A DNA stretch of 64,000 nucleotides from Rhodobacter sp. SGA-6-6 (lineage in GTDB: Bacteria; Pseudomonadota; Alphaproteobacteria; Rhodobacterales; Rhodobacteraceae), in the NCBI RefSeq assembly GCF_011043545.1, contig NZ_JAAKGP010000004.1:124001-188000 (forward strand). Direction: 5' to 3'. Below the pieces are notes generated by a model. It was not told where the DNA came from. It ran no database searches and saw nothing but the letters and a program-made list of their open reading frames with translations. Of this stretch, positions 26,513 through 37,054 are shown one piece after another. The position numbers and the translations under genes were made by a program. Within the stretch, counting starts at the first letter, position 1, and every line of letters starts with the position of its first letter.

Positions 26513-27000
26513 TCCGCCCCTCCTTCCGCCAGCCGCATCCCGGTGCTTTTCAGCACCCGGGTCGAGAACAGCATCTGATGCCCCCGGCAGGCCGGCCCCA
26601 ACACCGCGGCGATGGCGGCGCACTGGTCCTCCACCTCCTCCCGGGTCTCGCCGTGCAGCTTGACGAACAGGTTCCAGGGCCAGTCCGGCAGGTGGCGCGG
26701 GCGCAAGGAGCACTGGCGCACGAAGGGCAGCGCCGCCACTGCGCGGCCCAGGTCGCGCACGCCCTCGTCCGCCACGTCCCAGACGCCCAGGCCGTTGGCG
26801 ACCTGGCCGAGCGCATGGCGGTCGGGGCAAAGCGCGATGCGGCGGATGATGCCCTCGGCCTGCATCCGCGCCAGCCGCGCCATCACCTCGGCCTCGGGCA
26901 GGCCCAGCCAGCGCGCCACCTCGGCGAAGGGCCGGGCGGCCAGCGGCAGGCCGCTCGCCGTGGCCTGAAGGATGCGCCGGTCGGTGGCGTCAATGGTCAT
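26509..27000 (-). CDS. nirH: Siroheme decarboxylase subunit, NirH/NirL (AhbB) type
   Basis: A 163-residue AsnC/Lrp-fold protein. The N-terminal helix-turn-helix remnant (residues 4-55) is followed by SLRPRHLPDWPWNLFVKLHG, the hallmark of the AhbB/NirL/NirH half of siroheme decarboxylases. These enzymes convert siroheme to 12,18-didecarboxysiroheme on the way to haem d1, the cofactor of NirS. It follows the AhbA-like partner with its ATG overlapping the partner's 3' end. The letter nirH rather than nirL is chosen because Paracoccus carries D and L as a fusion. Confidence 0.82.
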   Translation of the reverse strand: MTIDATDRRILQATASGLPLAARPFAEVARWLGLPEAEVMARLARMQAEGIIRRIALCPDRHALGQVANGLGVWDVADEGVRDLGRAVAALPFVRQCSLRPRHLPDWPWNLFVKLHGETREEVEDQCAAIAAVLGPACRGHQMLFSTRVLKSTGMRLAEGGAE

Positions 27001-27466
27001 GCCTCTCTCCGGTCCCCCGCGAGAAATCCTCTTCCTTGGGGAAAAGCAGGACCTCCAGCCCGGTCTTCTCCCCGATCGCCCTAGCCGCCGCCGCGATGTC
27101 GCCCGGCCTTTCGCAGGCCAGCACGAACCACAGGTTCAGCCGGTGATTGCGGTGATGATTGTGCACCACCTCGGGCCGGGCATTGACCAAAGTCACGACC
27201 GCCTCCAGCCGCCCGGGCGGCACCGCCATGGCGCAGAGGCAGCAGGCGCCGCCCATCGCGGCGGCGTCGAGGAAGGGGCCGAAGCGGGTGATCGCGCCGA
27301 TCTCGCGCAGCCGCGCCAGCCGGGCGGTGATCTCGTCCTCGGTCAGGCCCAGGGTGGCGGACAGCGCGGCGAAGGGCGCCTCGGTGATGGCGATGCCGTC
27401 GCGCAGCCGCTCGATCAGGCTGCGGTCGGCGGCATCCAGCGCGTCGGAGGGCATGGTGCGGGGCAT
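26990..27466 (-). CDS. nirG: Siroheme decarboxylase subunit, NirG/NirD (AhbA) type
   Basis: A 158-residue AsnC/Lrp-fold protein with the AhbA-type motif VVHNHHRNHRLNLWFVLA near residue 105, whose His residues are implicated in catalysis in the family. It would pair with the NirH-like product. The start at 27466 (MPRTMPSDALDAADRSLIER) is 108 bases after nirS, and that gap contains two strong hairpins. The partner genes nirE, nirC, nirF, nirJ and nirN are not in this window. Confidence 0.82.
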   Translation of the reverse strand: MPRTMPSDALDAADRSLIERLRDGIAITEAPFAALSATLGLTEDEITARLARLREIGAITRFGPFLDAAAMGGACCLCAMAVPPGRLEAVVTLVNARPEVVHNHHRNHRLNLWFVLACERPGDIAAAARAIGEKTGLEVLLFPKEEDFSRGTGERHDH

Positions 27467-27500
27467 CGGGCGGCCTTTCGGGAGGGGCGGGAAATCCGAT

Positions 27501-27528
27501 GGGCGGGCCCTCGGGAAAGGGCCCGCCC
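27501..27528 (-). other. Intercistronic hairpin B between nirS and nirG
   Basis: GGGCGGGCCCT and AGGGCCCGCCC pair perfectly over 11 bp with a 6-base loop. On the nir transcript it is followed by ATCGGATTTCC, not a T-run, so it looks like a processing or attenuation element rather than a full terminator. Confidence 0.6.
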
Positions 27529-27534
27529 GGGGAT

Positions 27535-27564
27535 GGCCCCGCGGCGCACAAGAACCGCGGGGCC
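27535..27564 (-). other. Hairpin A just after the nirS stop
   Basis: GGCCCCGCGG and CCGCGGGGCC pair perfectly over 10 bp with a 10-base loop, starting 9 bases past the nirS stop codon. Such structures often protect the 3' end of a highly expressed upstream message. Confidence 0.6.
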
Positions 27565-27573
27565 GGAACGGGA

Positions 27574-30793
<3,220 letters not shown>

Positions 30794-30828
30794 GCTTGCA
30801 GGACAAAAGTTGACCCGATGACGCAGGG

Positions 30829-30842
30829 TTGACTTTTGTTAA
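30829..30842 (+). promoter_or_regulatory. Candidate NNR box upstream of norC
   Basis: TTGAC-TTTT-GTTAA, identical to the nirS box, centred 72 bases before the norC ATG. Predicted transcription start is near 30877. A weak -10 (GATCAC) stands at the expected spacing. Confidence 0.78.
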
Positions 30843-30907
30843 GGACCGGCCGCGCCCGGTCGATCACAGGGAGGTGACTGCAACAGCTTTGGGAAGGACC
30901 CCTCGCC

Positions 30908-31363
30908 ATGCGCGAAGTCATGACCAAGAGCATGGCCCGGAACATCTTCTACGGCGGGTCACTGTTCTTCATCCTGATCTTCCTGGGCCTCACGGCCCAT
31001 TCACACTATTACATCTCCAACACCTCGACCGACAAGGCGACGCTGACCGACAGCGTGGCGGCGGGCAAGCTGATCTGGGAAGAGAAATCCTGCATCAACT
31101 GCCACACCATTCTGGGCGAGGGCGCCTATTTCGCCCCCGAACTGGCCAACGTCATGACCCGCTGGGGCGTCGAGCCGGGCGACCATGAAGGCGCCTTCGA
31201 GGCGCTGAAGACCTGGATGGATGCCATGCCCTCCGGGATCGAGGGCCGCCGCCAGATGCCGAACTTCGGCCTGACCGACGAGGAATACCGCAACCTTGCC
31301 GATTTCCTGCTCTGGACCAACACGATCCGGGCGCAGGACTGGCCCCCGAACGACGCGGGCTGA
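30908..31363 (+). CDS. norC: Nitric oxide reductase subunit C
   Basis: A 151-residue membrane-anchored cytochrome c. One N-terminal helix (about 13-32) is followed by a periplasmic domain with haem site CINCH at 62-66. The Met ligand is probably in RRQMPNFGLT. NorC accepts electrons from periplasmic c-type cytochromes and passes them to NorB. It is the first gene of norCBQDEF, 10 bases before norB. Confidence 0.97.
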   Translation: MREVMTKSMARNIFYGGSLFFILIFLGLTAHSHYYISNTSTDKATLTDSVAAGKLIWEEKSCINCHTILGEGAYFAPELANVMTRWGVEPGDHEGAFEALKTWMDAMPSGIEGRRQMPNFGLTDEEYRNLADFLLWTNTIRAQDWPPNDAG

Positions 31364-31373
31364 GGAGAACGCC

Positions 31374-32771
31374 ATGAAATACCAATCGCAAAAGATCGCG
31401 CTGGCCTATTTCGTCGTGGCCATGGCGCTGTTCGCGGTGCAGGTCTCGATGGGCCTTCTGCTGGGCTGGATCTACGTCTCGCCCAACTTCCTGTCCGAGG
31501 TGCTGCCCTTCAACATCGGCCGGATGCTGCACACCAACAGCCTGATCGTCTGGCTTCTGCTGGGCTTCTTCGGCGCCGCCTACTACCTGATCCCGGAAGA
31601 GGCGGAGCGCGAGATCCACTCGACCAAGCTGGCCTGGCTCCAGCTGGCGATCTTCGTCCTCGGCACCGCCGGGGTGGTGGTGACCTATCTCTTCAACCTG
31701 TTCGAGGGCAACTGGCTTCTCGGCAACGAGGGCCGCGAGTTCATCGAGCAGCCCCGCTGGGTCAAGGTGGGCATCGTCGTCGCCGCGCTGATCTTCCTCT
31801 ACAACGTCAGCATGACCGTGCTGGCGGGCCGCAAGACCGCGATCACCAATATCCTTCTGCTCGGCCTCTGGGGCCTGGCGCTGCTGTTCCTCTTCGCCTT
31901 CGTCAACCCCGACAACCTGGCGCTGGACAAGATGTACTGGTGGTACATCGTCCACCTCTGGGTCGAGGGGACGTGGGAGCTGGTGATGGCCTCGATCCTC
32001 GCCTTCCTGATGCTGAAGCTGACGGGGGTGGACCGCGAGGTCGTCGAGAAATGGATCTACGTCATCGCCGCGCTGGCGCTGTTCTCGGGCATCCTCGGCA
32101 CCGGCCACCACTACTTCTGGATCGGCACCCCGGGCTACTGGCAATGGATCGGCTCGATCTTCTCCAGCTTCGAGGTGGCGCCCTTCTTCGCGATGATGTC
32201 CTTCGCCTTCGTGATGGTCTGGAAGGGCCGCCGCGACCACCCGAACAAGGCCGCGCTGCTGTGGAGCCTCGGCTGCGCCACGCTGGCCTTCTTCGGCGCG
32301 GGCGTCTGGGGCTTCCTGCACACGCTGCACGGGGTGAACTACTACTCGCACGGTACGCAGATCACCGCCGCCCATGGCCACCTGGCCTTCTACGGCGCCT
32401 ATGTCTGCCTCAACCTGGCAATCATCACCTATGCCATGCCGCATCTGCGGGGCCGCGACCCCTACAATCAGGTGCTGAACATGGTCTCGTTCTGGCTGAT
32501 GTCGGGCGGCGTGGTGTTCATGACCTTCACGCTGACCTTCGCCGGCACCATCCAGACCCACCTGCAGCGGGTGAACGGCGAATACTACATGGATGTGCAG
32601 GACCAGCTCTGGCTGTTCTACGCCATGCGCTTCGGTTCGGGCGTCGCGGTGGTGCTGGGGGCGGTGCTGTTCATCTACGCCGTGCTGGTGCCCCGGCGCG
32701 AGGTGGTGACGCCCGGCCCGCTTGAGCGGAACCGTCTCGAACACGATCCCGACCACATGGCGGCGGAGTGA
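31374..32771 (+). CDS. norB: Nitric oxide reductase subunit B (cytochrome c-dependent)
   Basis: A 465-residue, twelve-helix haem-copper oxidase-type catalytic subunit that joins two NO into N2O. Typical motifs are RMLHTNSLIVWLLLGFFG (low-spin haem His), WWYIVHLWVEGTWEL (active-site His and Glu), and GTGHHYFWIGTPGYW with the His pair near residue 245. The N-terminal quinol-oxidase extension of qNor is absent, so this is cNor. GAGGAG lies about 6 bases before ATG 31374. The stop overlaps the norQ ATG by one base. Confidence 0.98.
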   Translation: MKYQSQKIALAYFVVAMALFAVQVSMGLLLGWIYVSPNFLSEVLPFNIGRMLHTNSLIVWLLLGFFGAAYYLIPEEAEREIHSTKLAWLQLAIFVLGTAGVVVTYLFNLFEGNWLLGNEGREFIEQPRWVKVGIVVAALIFLYNVSMTVLAGRKTAITNILLLGLWGLALLFLFAFVNPDNLALDKMYWWYIVHLWVEGTWELVMASILAFLMLKLTGVDREVVEKWIYVIAALALFSGILGTGHHYFWIGTPGYWQWIGSIFSSFEVAPFFAMMSFAFVMVWKGRRDHPNKAALLWSLGCATLAFFGAGVWGFLHTLHGVNYYSHGTQITAAHGHLAFYGAYVCLNLAIITYAMPHLRGRDPYNQVLNMVSFWLMSGGVVFMTFTLTFAGTIQTHLQRVNGEYYMDVQDQLWLFYAMRFGSGVAVVLGAVLFIYAVLVPRREVVTPGPLERNRLEHDPDHMAAE

Positions 32772-33583
32772 TGAAGATGGACGGTTCCCGAATCCTGAAG
32801 GGGACGGCTGACGCCCCCTTCTACCTGCCCCAGGGCGACGAGGTCTCGGTCTTCGAGGCCGCCGCCGCCCGCCGCCTGCCGGTGCTGCTGAAAGGCCCCA
32901 CCGGCTGCGGCAAGACCCGCTTCGTCGCCCATATGGCGGCGCGGCTCGGCCGGCCGCTCTATACCGTGGCCTGCCACGACGACCTGTCGGCTGCCGACTT
33001 GATCGGCCGCTGGCTCTTGAAGGGCGGCGAGACGGTCTGGGCCGACGGCCCCCTCACCCGCGCGGTGCGCGAGGGCGCGATCTGCTACCTCGACGAGGTG
33101 GTGGAGGCCCGCAAGGACGTGACCGTGGTCCTGCACCCCTTGACCGACGACCGCCGTATCCTGCCGATCGACCGAACGGGAGAGGAGCTGGAGGCGCATC
33201 CCGATTTCCTTCTGGTCGCCTCCTACAACCCCGGCTACCAGAACATCCTGAAGACGCTGAAGCCTTCGACCCGGCAGCGCTTCGTCGGGCTGGAATTCGG
33301 CTTCCCGCGGCCCGAGCACGAAATCCCGGTGGTGGCGCGCGAAAGCGGGCTGGCCGAGGATCGGGTGCAGCCGCTGGTGCGGCTGGCGGGCAAGCTGCGG
33401 GCGATGAAGGGGCAGGACCTGGAGGAGGGAATCTCCACCCGCCTCGTGGTCTATTGCGCGCAGCTGGTCGCCGGGGGGATGCCGGTCGAACGCGCCATTC
33501 GCGCCGCGATGATCGAGCCGCTGACGGACGACCCGGATGTGAAGGCCGGGCTCCGCGATCTTGTGACCGCCGTTTTCGGGTGA
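32771..33583 (+). CDS. norQ: NorQ, MoxR-type AAA+ ATPase for NO reductase activation
   Basis: A 270-residue AAA+ protein with Walker A GPTGCGKTR (about residue 43), Walker B ICYLDEVVEARKD, and the family motif LKTLKPSTRQRFVGLEFGFP. With NorD it inserts the non-haem iron into the NorB centre. ATG 32771 is used rather than the GTG three bases upstream, because it overlaps the norB stop as TGATG, a common re-initiation arrangement. Confidence 0.95.
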   Translation: MKMDGSRILKGTADAPFYLPQGDEVSVFEAAAARRLPVLLKGPTGCGKTRFVAHMAARLGRPLYTVACHDDLSAADLIGRWLLKGGETVWADGPLTRAVREGAICYLDEVVEARKDVTVVLHPLTDDRRILPIDRTGEELEAHPDFLLVASYNPGYQNILKTLKPSTRQRFVGLEFGFPRPEHEIPVVARESGLAEDRVQPLVRLAGKLRAMKGQDLEEGISTRLVVYCAQLVAGGMPVERAIRAAMIEPLTDDPDVKAGLRDLVTAVFG

Positions 33584-33591
33584 GGCCGGCG

Positions 33592-35511
33592 ATGTCACGG
33601 ATCGAGTTCGAGCCATGGGAGCCCGAGGAGACTGTCGGGAAACTGTGGCACGCCTTTGCCAGCCGTCTGGACGCTGACCCCGCGCACGATGGAGCCCGTG
33701 TCCCGCTGTCACAGCTGGGCGGGCGGCTGGCAGTCCTGTTCCGCGGTCTCGGCGGCGATGCCTCCGTCGAGATCAAGCCGGTGGCGGAAGAGACCAGTCC
33801 CCACCGGCTGGGCCTGCTGCGCGGCCTGGGGACATGGCGCGAATCCGTTCCCCGCGCCAGCTACGACGGCACCACCCTGCGCCTGCCGGAGTCGCTGGCC
33901 GTCTTTCCCGCAGCCGAGGCCAATGCCGCGCTGTATCTCTGGCTCGCCGCCGCGGCGGCCGCCCTGCGCGACATGCCGCCGGTGGAGGAGAACGATCCCC
34001 TGCTGGCCGACCTGGCCGCCATCGACACCGCCCGCGCGATGACCGAAGCCGCGCTGCACTTGGCCCCCGGCTTCCGCGCCCTGCACACCGATCTCTGCGC
34101 CGCCGTGCTGGCCACCCGCCGCACCGCCGCCCTTCCCGCCGCCGAGGCGGCGGTGGAGGCCCGCGTCCGCGCCGCCCTCGGCCAGGACATCGCCCTGCCG
34201 CCCTTGCCGCCGCGCGCGCCCCGCGGCTACCGCCCCTTCCGCCCGGTGCCGCTCTGGCCCGACCTGCGGGTGGCGGCCCGCTCCGAGGCCACCGCGGTCG
34301 AGACCCGCGCCACCGAGGGCACCCCGGAACAGTCCGAGGAAAGGACCGCCCGCCGCGCCCGCCGCCGCAAGGCCGATCAGGCCGACCGCAACGACAGCTT
34401 CATCCTCCACAAGTTCGAGGCGATCCTGTCGATGACCGAGTTCCTGAACCTCAACCGCCGGGTGGAGGACGACGACGAGGATACCGCGAAGAAGGCCGCC
34501 GACGATCAGGAGGAGATCGGGCTGGCGCAGGTGTCGAAATCCCCGGCGACCAGGCTGAAGCTGCACCTCGACCTCGCGCCCGAGGATGTGGACCGGCAGG
34601 CGCTGTCCGGCGTGACCACCTATCCCGAATGGGATGCCCGGACCCGCAGCTACCTGCCCGCCCATGCCCGCGTGCTGCATTCCCGCGCCGAGGCTGGCAC
34701 CGAAACGCCGCCCTTCCGCGCCGATCCGCGCGCCGACGCCCGCATCCGCGCCGTCCGCCGCCAGTTCGAGGCGCTGCGGCCCGCGCTGGTCTCCACCCCC
34801 GGCCACCCGGACGGCGACGTGCTGGACACCGAACGCGCCGTCCGTGCCCGGGTCGACCTGCTCGCCAGCGGCGAGGGCACCGACCGGGTCTGGCGCCAGA
34901 CCCGCCCCGAACGCCGCGACCTGGCAGTGTCGATCCTCTTGGACATCTCGCGGTCGACCGAAAGCGCCCTGCCCGGCCACGGCCACGACGGCCGCGCGGT
35001 GATCGACATCGAGCGCGAGGCGCTGGCCGCCCTGGCCTGGGGGCTGGACGCCTGCGGCGACGGCTTCGCCATCCACGCCTTTTCCTCGCTGCGCCGCGAC
35101 CGGGTCTTCGTGCAGGAGGTGAAAAGCTTCGCCGAGCCGATGGCCGAGGGCGTGGAGGCCCGGATCGCCGCCCTGCGCCCCGGGCACTACACCCGCCTCG
35201 GCGCCGCCATCCGCCATGTCTCGGCCGGCCTCGCGCGCGAAGGGCGCAAGCGCCGGCTGCTCCTGGTGATCACCGACGGCAAGCCCAACGACCTCGACCA
35301 TTACGAGGGCCGCCATGGCATCGAGGACAGCCGCATGGCGGTGCAGGAGGCGCGCCGCGCCGGCCATTCCGTCTTCGGCATCACCGTGGACCGCGACGGC
35401 AAGTCGTGGTTCCCGCGGTTGTTCGGACAGGGCGCCTTCGCCCTGATCCCGGATGCGGAGCGGCTGACCCAGGCGCTGCCGCAGATCTACCGGCAACTGG
35501 TGACGGGATGA
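33592..35511 (+). CDS. norD: NorD, VWA-domain activator of NO reductase
   Basis: A 639-residue cytoplasmic protein. The N-terminal ~440 residues are NorD-specific with an acidic stretch (EDDDEDTAKK). The C-terminal von Willebrand A domain has the MIDAS motif LDISRSTES and later ITDGKPNDLDHYEGRHGIED. NorQ-NorD form an ATPase-VWA pair similar to CbbQ-CbbO. The ATG at 33592 lies 8 bases after the norQ stop. Confidence 0.95.
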   Translation: MSRIEFEPWEPEETVGKLWHAFASRLDADPAHDGARVPLSQLGGRLAVLFRGLGGDASVEIKPVAEETSPHRLGLLRGLGTWRESVPRASYDGTTLRLPESLAVFPAAEANAALYLWLAAAAAALRDMPPVEENDPLLADLAAIDTARAMTEAALHLAPGFRALHTDLCAAVLATRRTAALPAAEAAVEARVRAALGQDIALPPLPPRAPRGYRPFRPVPLWPDLRVAARSEATAVETRATEGTPEQSEERTARRARRRKADQADRNDSFILHKFEAILSMTEFLNLNRRVEDDDEDTAKKAADDQEEIGLAQVSKSPATRLKLHLDLAPEDVDRQALSGVTTYPEWDARTRSYLPAHARVLHSRAEAGTETPPFRADPRADARIRAVRRQFEALRPALVSTPGHPDGDVLDTERAVRARVDLLASGEGTDRVWRQTRPERRDLAVSILLDISRSTESALPGHGHDGRAVIDIEREALAALAWGLDACGDGFAIHAFSSLRRDRVFVQEVKSFAEPMAEGVEARIAALRPGHYTRLGAAIRHVSAGLAREGRKRRLLLVITDGKPNDLDHYEGRHGIEDSRMAVQEARRAGHSVFGITVDRDGKSWFPRLFGQGAFALIPDAERLTQALPQIYRQLVTG

Positions 35512-36113
35512 CCGACGCTCTTCGGACACTTCGTGCCTCATCGCCGACCCCCTGCGAGGAGAAGTCGAAGACGCCCGACGAGCCGTTCGGCCAATTGCCC
35601 GGCGACCTGATGATGTGGGTGCTGATCGTCTCGGAACTGGCGGTCTTCGGCGCCGGGCTGGCGGCCTTCCTTGCCGTCCGCCTGACCGATCCCGCCGGCT
35701 TCGCCGAGGCGCAGACCCACCTGCACCGCACCGGCGCCGGCATCAACACCATGGTGCTGGTCACCTCCGGCTGGCTGGCGGCGCTCGCCTTGCAGGCGGT
35801 GGAGCGGGGGCAGGTCGCGCGGATGCGGGGGCTGCTGGCGCTGGCCTCGCTGCTCGGCTGCGTCTTCCTGGCCCTGAAGGCGCAGGAATTCGCCGACCTC
35901 TGGGCCGCGGGCATCAGCTTCGAGACCCATGGCTTCTTCACCTTCCACATGCTGCTGACCGGCTTCCACGCCGCCCATGTGCTGGCCGGCATCGTCCTGC
36001 TGGCACTTGTCGCCACCCTCGCCACCCCCCGGGCGGTGGAGGCGGGCGCCGCCTTCTGGCACATGGTCGATCTGGTCTGGGTGATCCTGTTCCCGGTGGT
36101 CTACCTGATATGA
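35508..36113 (+). CDS. norE: NorE, cytochrome oxidase subunit III-like protein
   Basis: A 201-residue protein with a short cytoplasmic N-terminus, then five membrane helices from residue 34 on (MMWVLIVSELAVFGAGLAAF). The segment FHMLLTGFHAAHVLAGIVLL and terminal FWHMVDLVWVILFPVVYL are shared with CoxIII and NorE. It is not needed for catalysis in vitro but aids NO reductase function. Both ends overlap neighbours by four bases (norD and norF). Confidence 0.93.
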   Translation: MTDALRTLRASSPTPCEEKSKTPDEPFGQLPGDLMMWVLIVSELAVFGAGLAAFLAVRLTDPAGFAEAQTHLHRTGAGINTMVLVTSGWLAALALQAVERGQVARMRGLLALASLLGCVFLALKAQEFADLWAAGISFETHGFFTFHMLLTGFHAAHVLAGIVLLALVATLATPRAVEAGAAFWHMVDLVWVILFPVVYLI

Positions 36114-36355
36114 GCGTCACCTCTGCCTGGGCCCTTCTCGTCGCATTGTCTGCCGGCTCCACCCTCGCCGCCGTCAGCGGCCTGACCGGCCCCGTGCTGG
36201 CGCTGACCGTTCTGGCCCTGGCCTGGGGCAAGGCGCAGCTGATCCTGAACCGCTACCTCGGCCTCGCGCAGGCCCCCGCGATCGCCCGCGGCTTCGCGCT
36301 GGCGCTGGCGATCTTCATGGCGGTGCTGGCGACCCTTGCGGCCGCCGCCGGATAG
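36110..36355 (+). CDS. norF: NorF, small membrane protein of the nor operon
   Basis: An 81-residue, mostly hydrophobic protein with two to three helices and the internal segment ALAWGKAQLILNRYLGL, the most conserved part of NorF and of the related CoxIV-like family. It is the last gene of norCBQDEF. Its role is accessory. The gap to nnrU is only 15 bases. Confidence 0.88.
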   Translation: MSVTSAWALLVALSAGSTLAAVSGLTGPVLALTVLALAWGKAQLILNRYLGLAQAPAIARGFALALAIFMAVLATLAAAAG

Positions 36356-36370
36356 GGCGAGAGTCGCCGC

Positions 36371-37054
36371 ATGGCATGGATCGAACTCGCACTGGCCATG
36401 GCGCTGTTCCTGGCCTCCCACCGCATTCCCGCGGCGCTCGGGGTCAAGGGGCGGCTTCTGGCCGCGCTCGGCCCGCGCGGATATGGGCTGCTGTTCTCGG
36501 TGGCCTCGGTGCTGCTGTTGTGGTGGCTGATCTCCGCCGCCGGGCGGGCGCCGTTCATTCCGCTCTGGGACCAGCAGCCCTGGCACCGCTGGGCGGCGAA
36601 CATCGTGATGCCGCTGGCCATCGCGCTGGCGGTCTTCGGCGTGGCCGCCCCCAACCCCTTCGCCTTCGAGGGCCGCCGCATTGGCTTCGACCCAACCCGC
36701 CCCGGTATCGCCGGGCTGACCCGCCAGCCGCTCCTGTGGTCGCTGGCGCTGTGGTCCGGCGTGCATCTCTTGCCGAACGGCGACCTCGCCCATGTGCTGC
36801 TGTTCGGCCCCTTCCTGATCCTGGCATTGACCGGGATGCCGATGGTCGAACGCCGCCGCCGGCGCGAGATCGGCGCGGCGGAGTGGAGCCGCCTGACCGC
36901 CCATACCGGCCTGATCCCCTTCGCCGCCCTGCTGGGCGGCCGCTGGCGCCCCCGCGGCCTGCCGCCGCTGGCAAGAGCGGCGGTCCTGCTGCTGACATGG
37001 GCCGCCGTCTGGCACCTGCACGAGCCGTTGATCGGCCTCTGGCCGGGCGTCTAG
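36371..37054 (+). CDS. nnrU: NnrU-family membrane protein
   Basis: A 227-residue protein with about five to six helices. GLTRQPLLWSLALWSGVHLLPNGDLAHVLLF is the conserved NnrU core, and the N-terminus (LALFLASHRIP-like) also fits. NnrU is found with nor and nir genes in Rhodobacter and is required for NO metabolism, with no defined biochemical role. Its stop overlaps, on the opposite strand, the stop of the TonB receptor by four bases, leaving no room for a terminator. Confidence 0.88.
   Translation: MAWIELALAMALFLASHRIPAALGVKGRLLAALGPRGYGLLFSVASVLLLWWLISAAGRAPFIPLWDQQPWHRWAANIVMPLAIALAVFGVAAPNPFAFEGRRIGFDPTRPGIAGLTRQPLLWSLALWSGVHLLPNGDLAHVLLFGPFLILALTGMPMVERRRRREIGAAEWSRLTAHTGLIPFAALLGGRWRPRGLPPLARAAVLLLTWAAVWHLHEPLIGLWPGV

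Noticed and set aside
27183-27196. TTGAC-CAAA-GTCAC inside the nirG-like gene
   Set aside because: Lies within coding sequence with no gene start nearby downstream on either strand, and one half-site is mismatched.
32768-32770. GTG as norQ start
   Set aside because: The ATG three bases later overlaps the norB stop as TGATG, the more common coupling, and gives the same protein less one residue.
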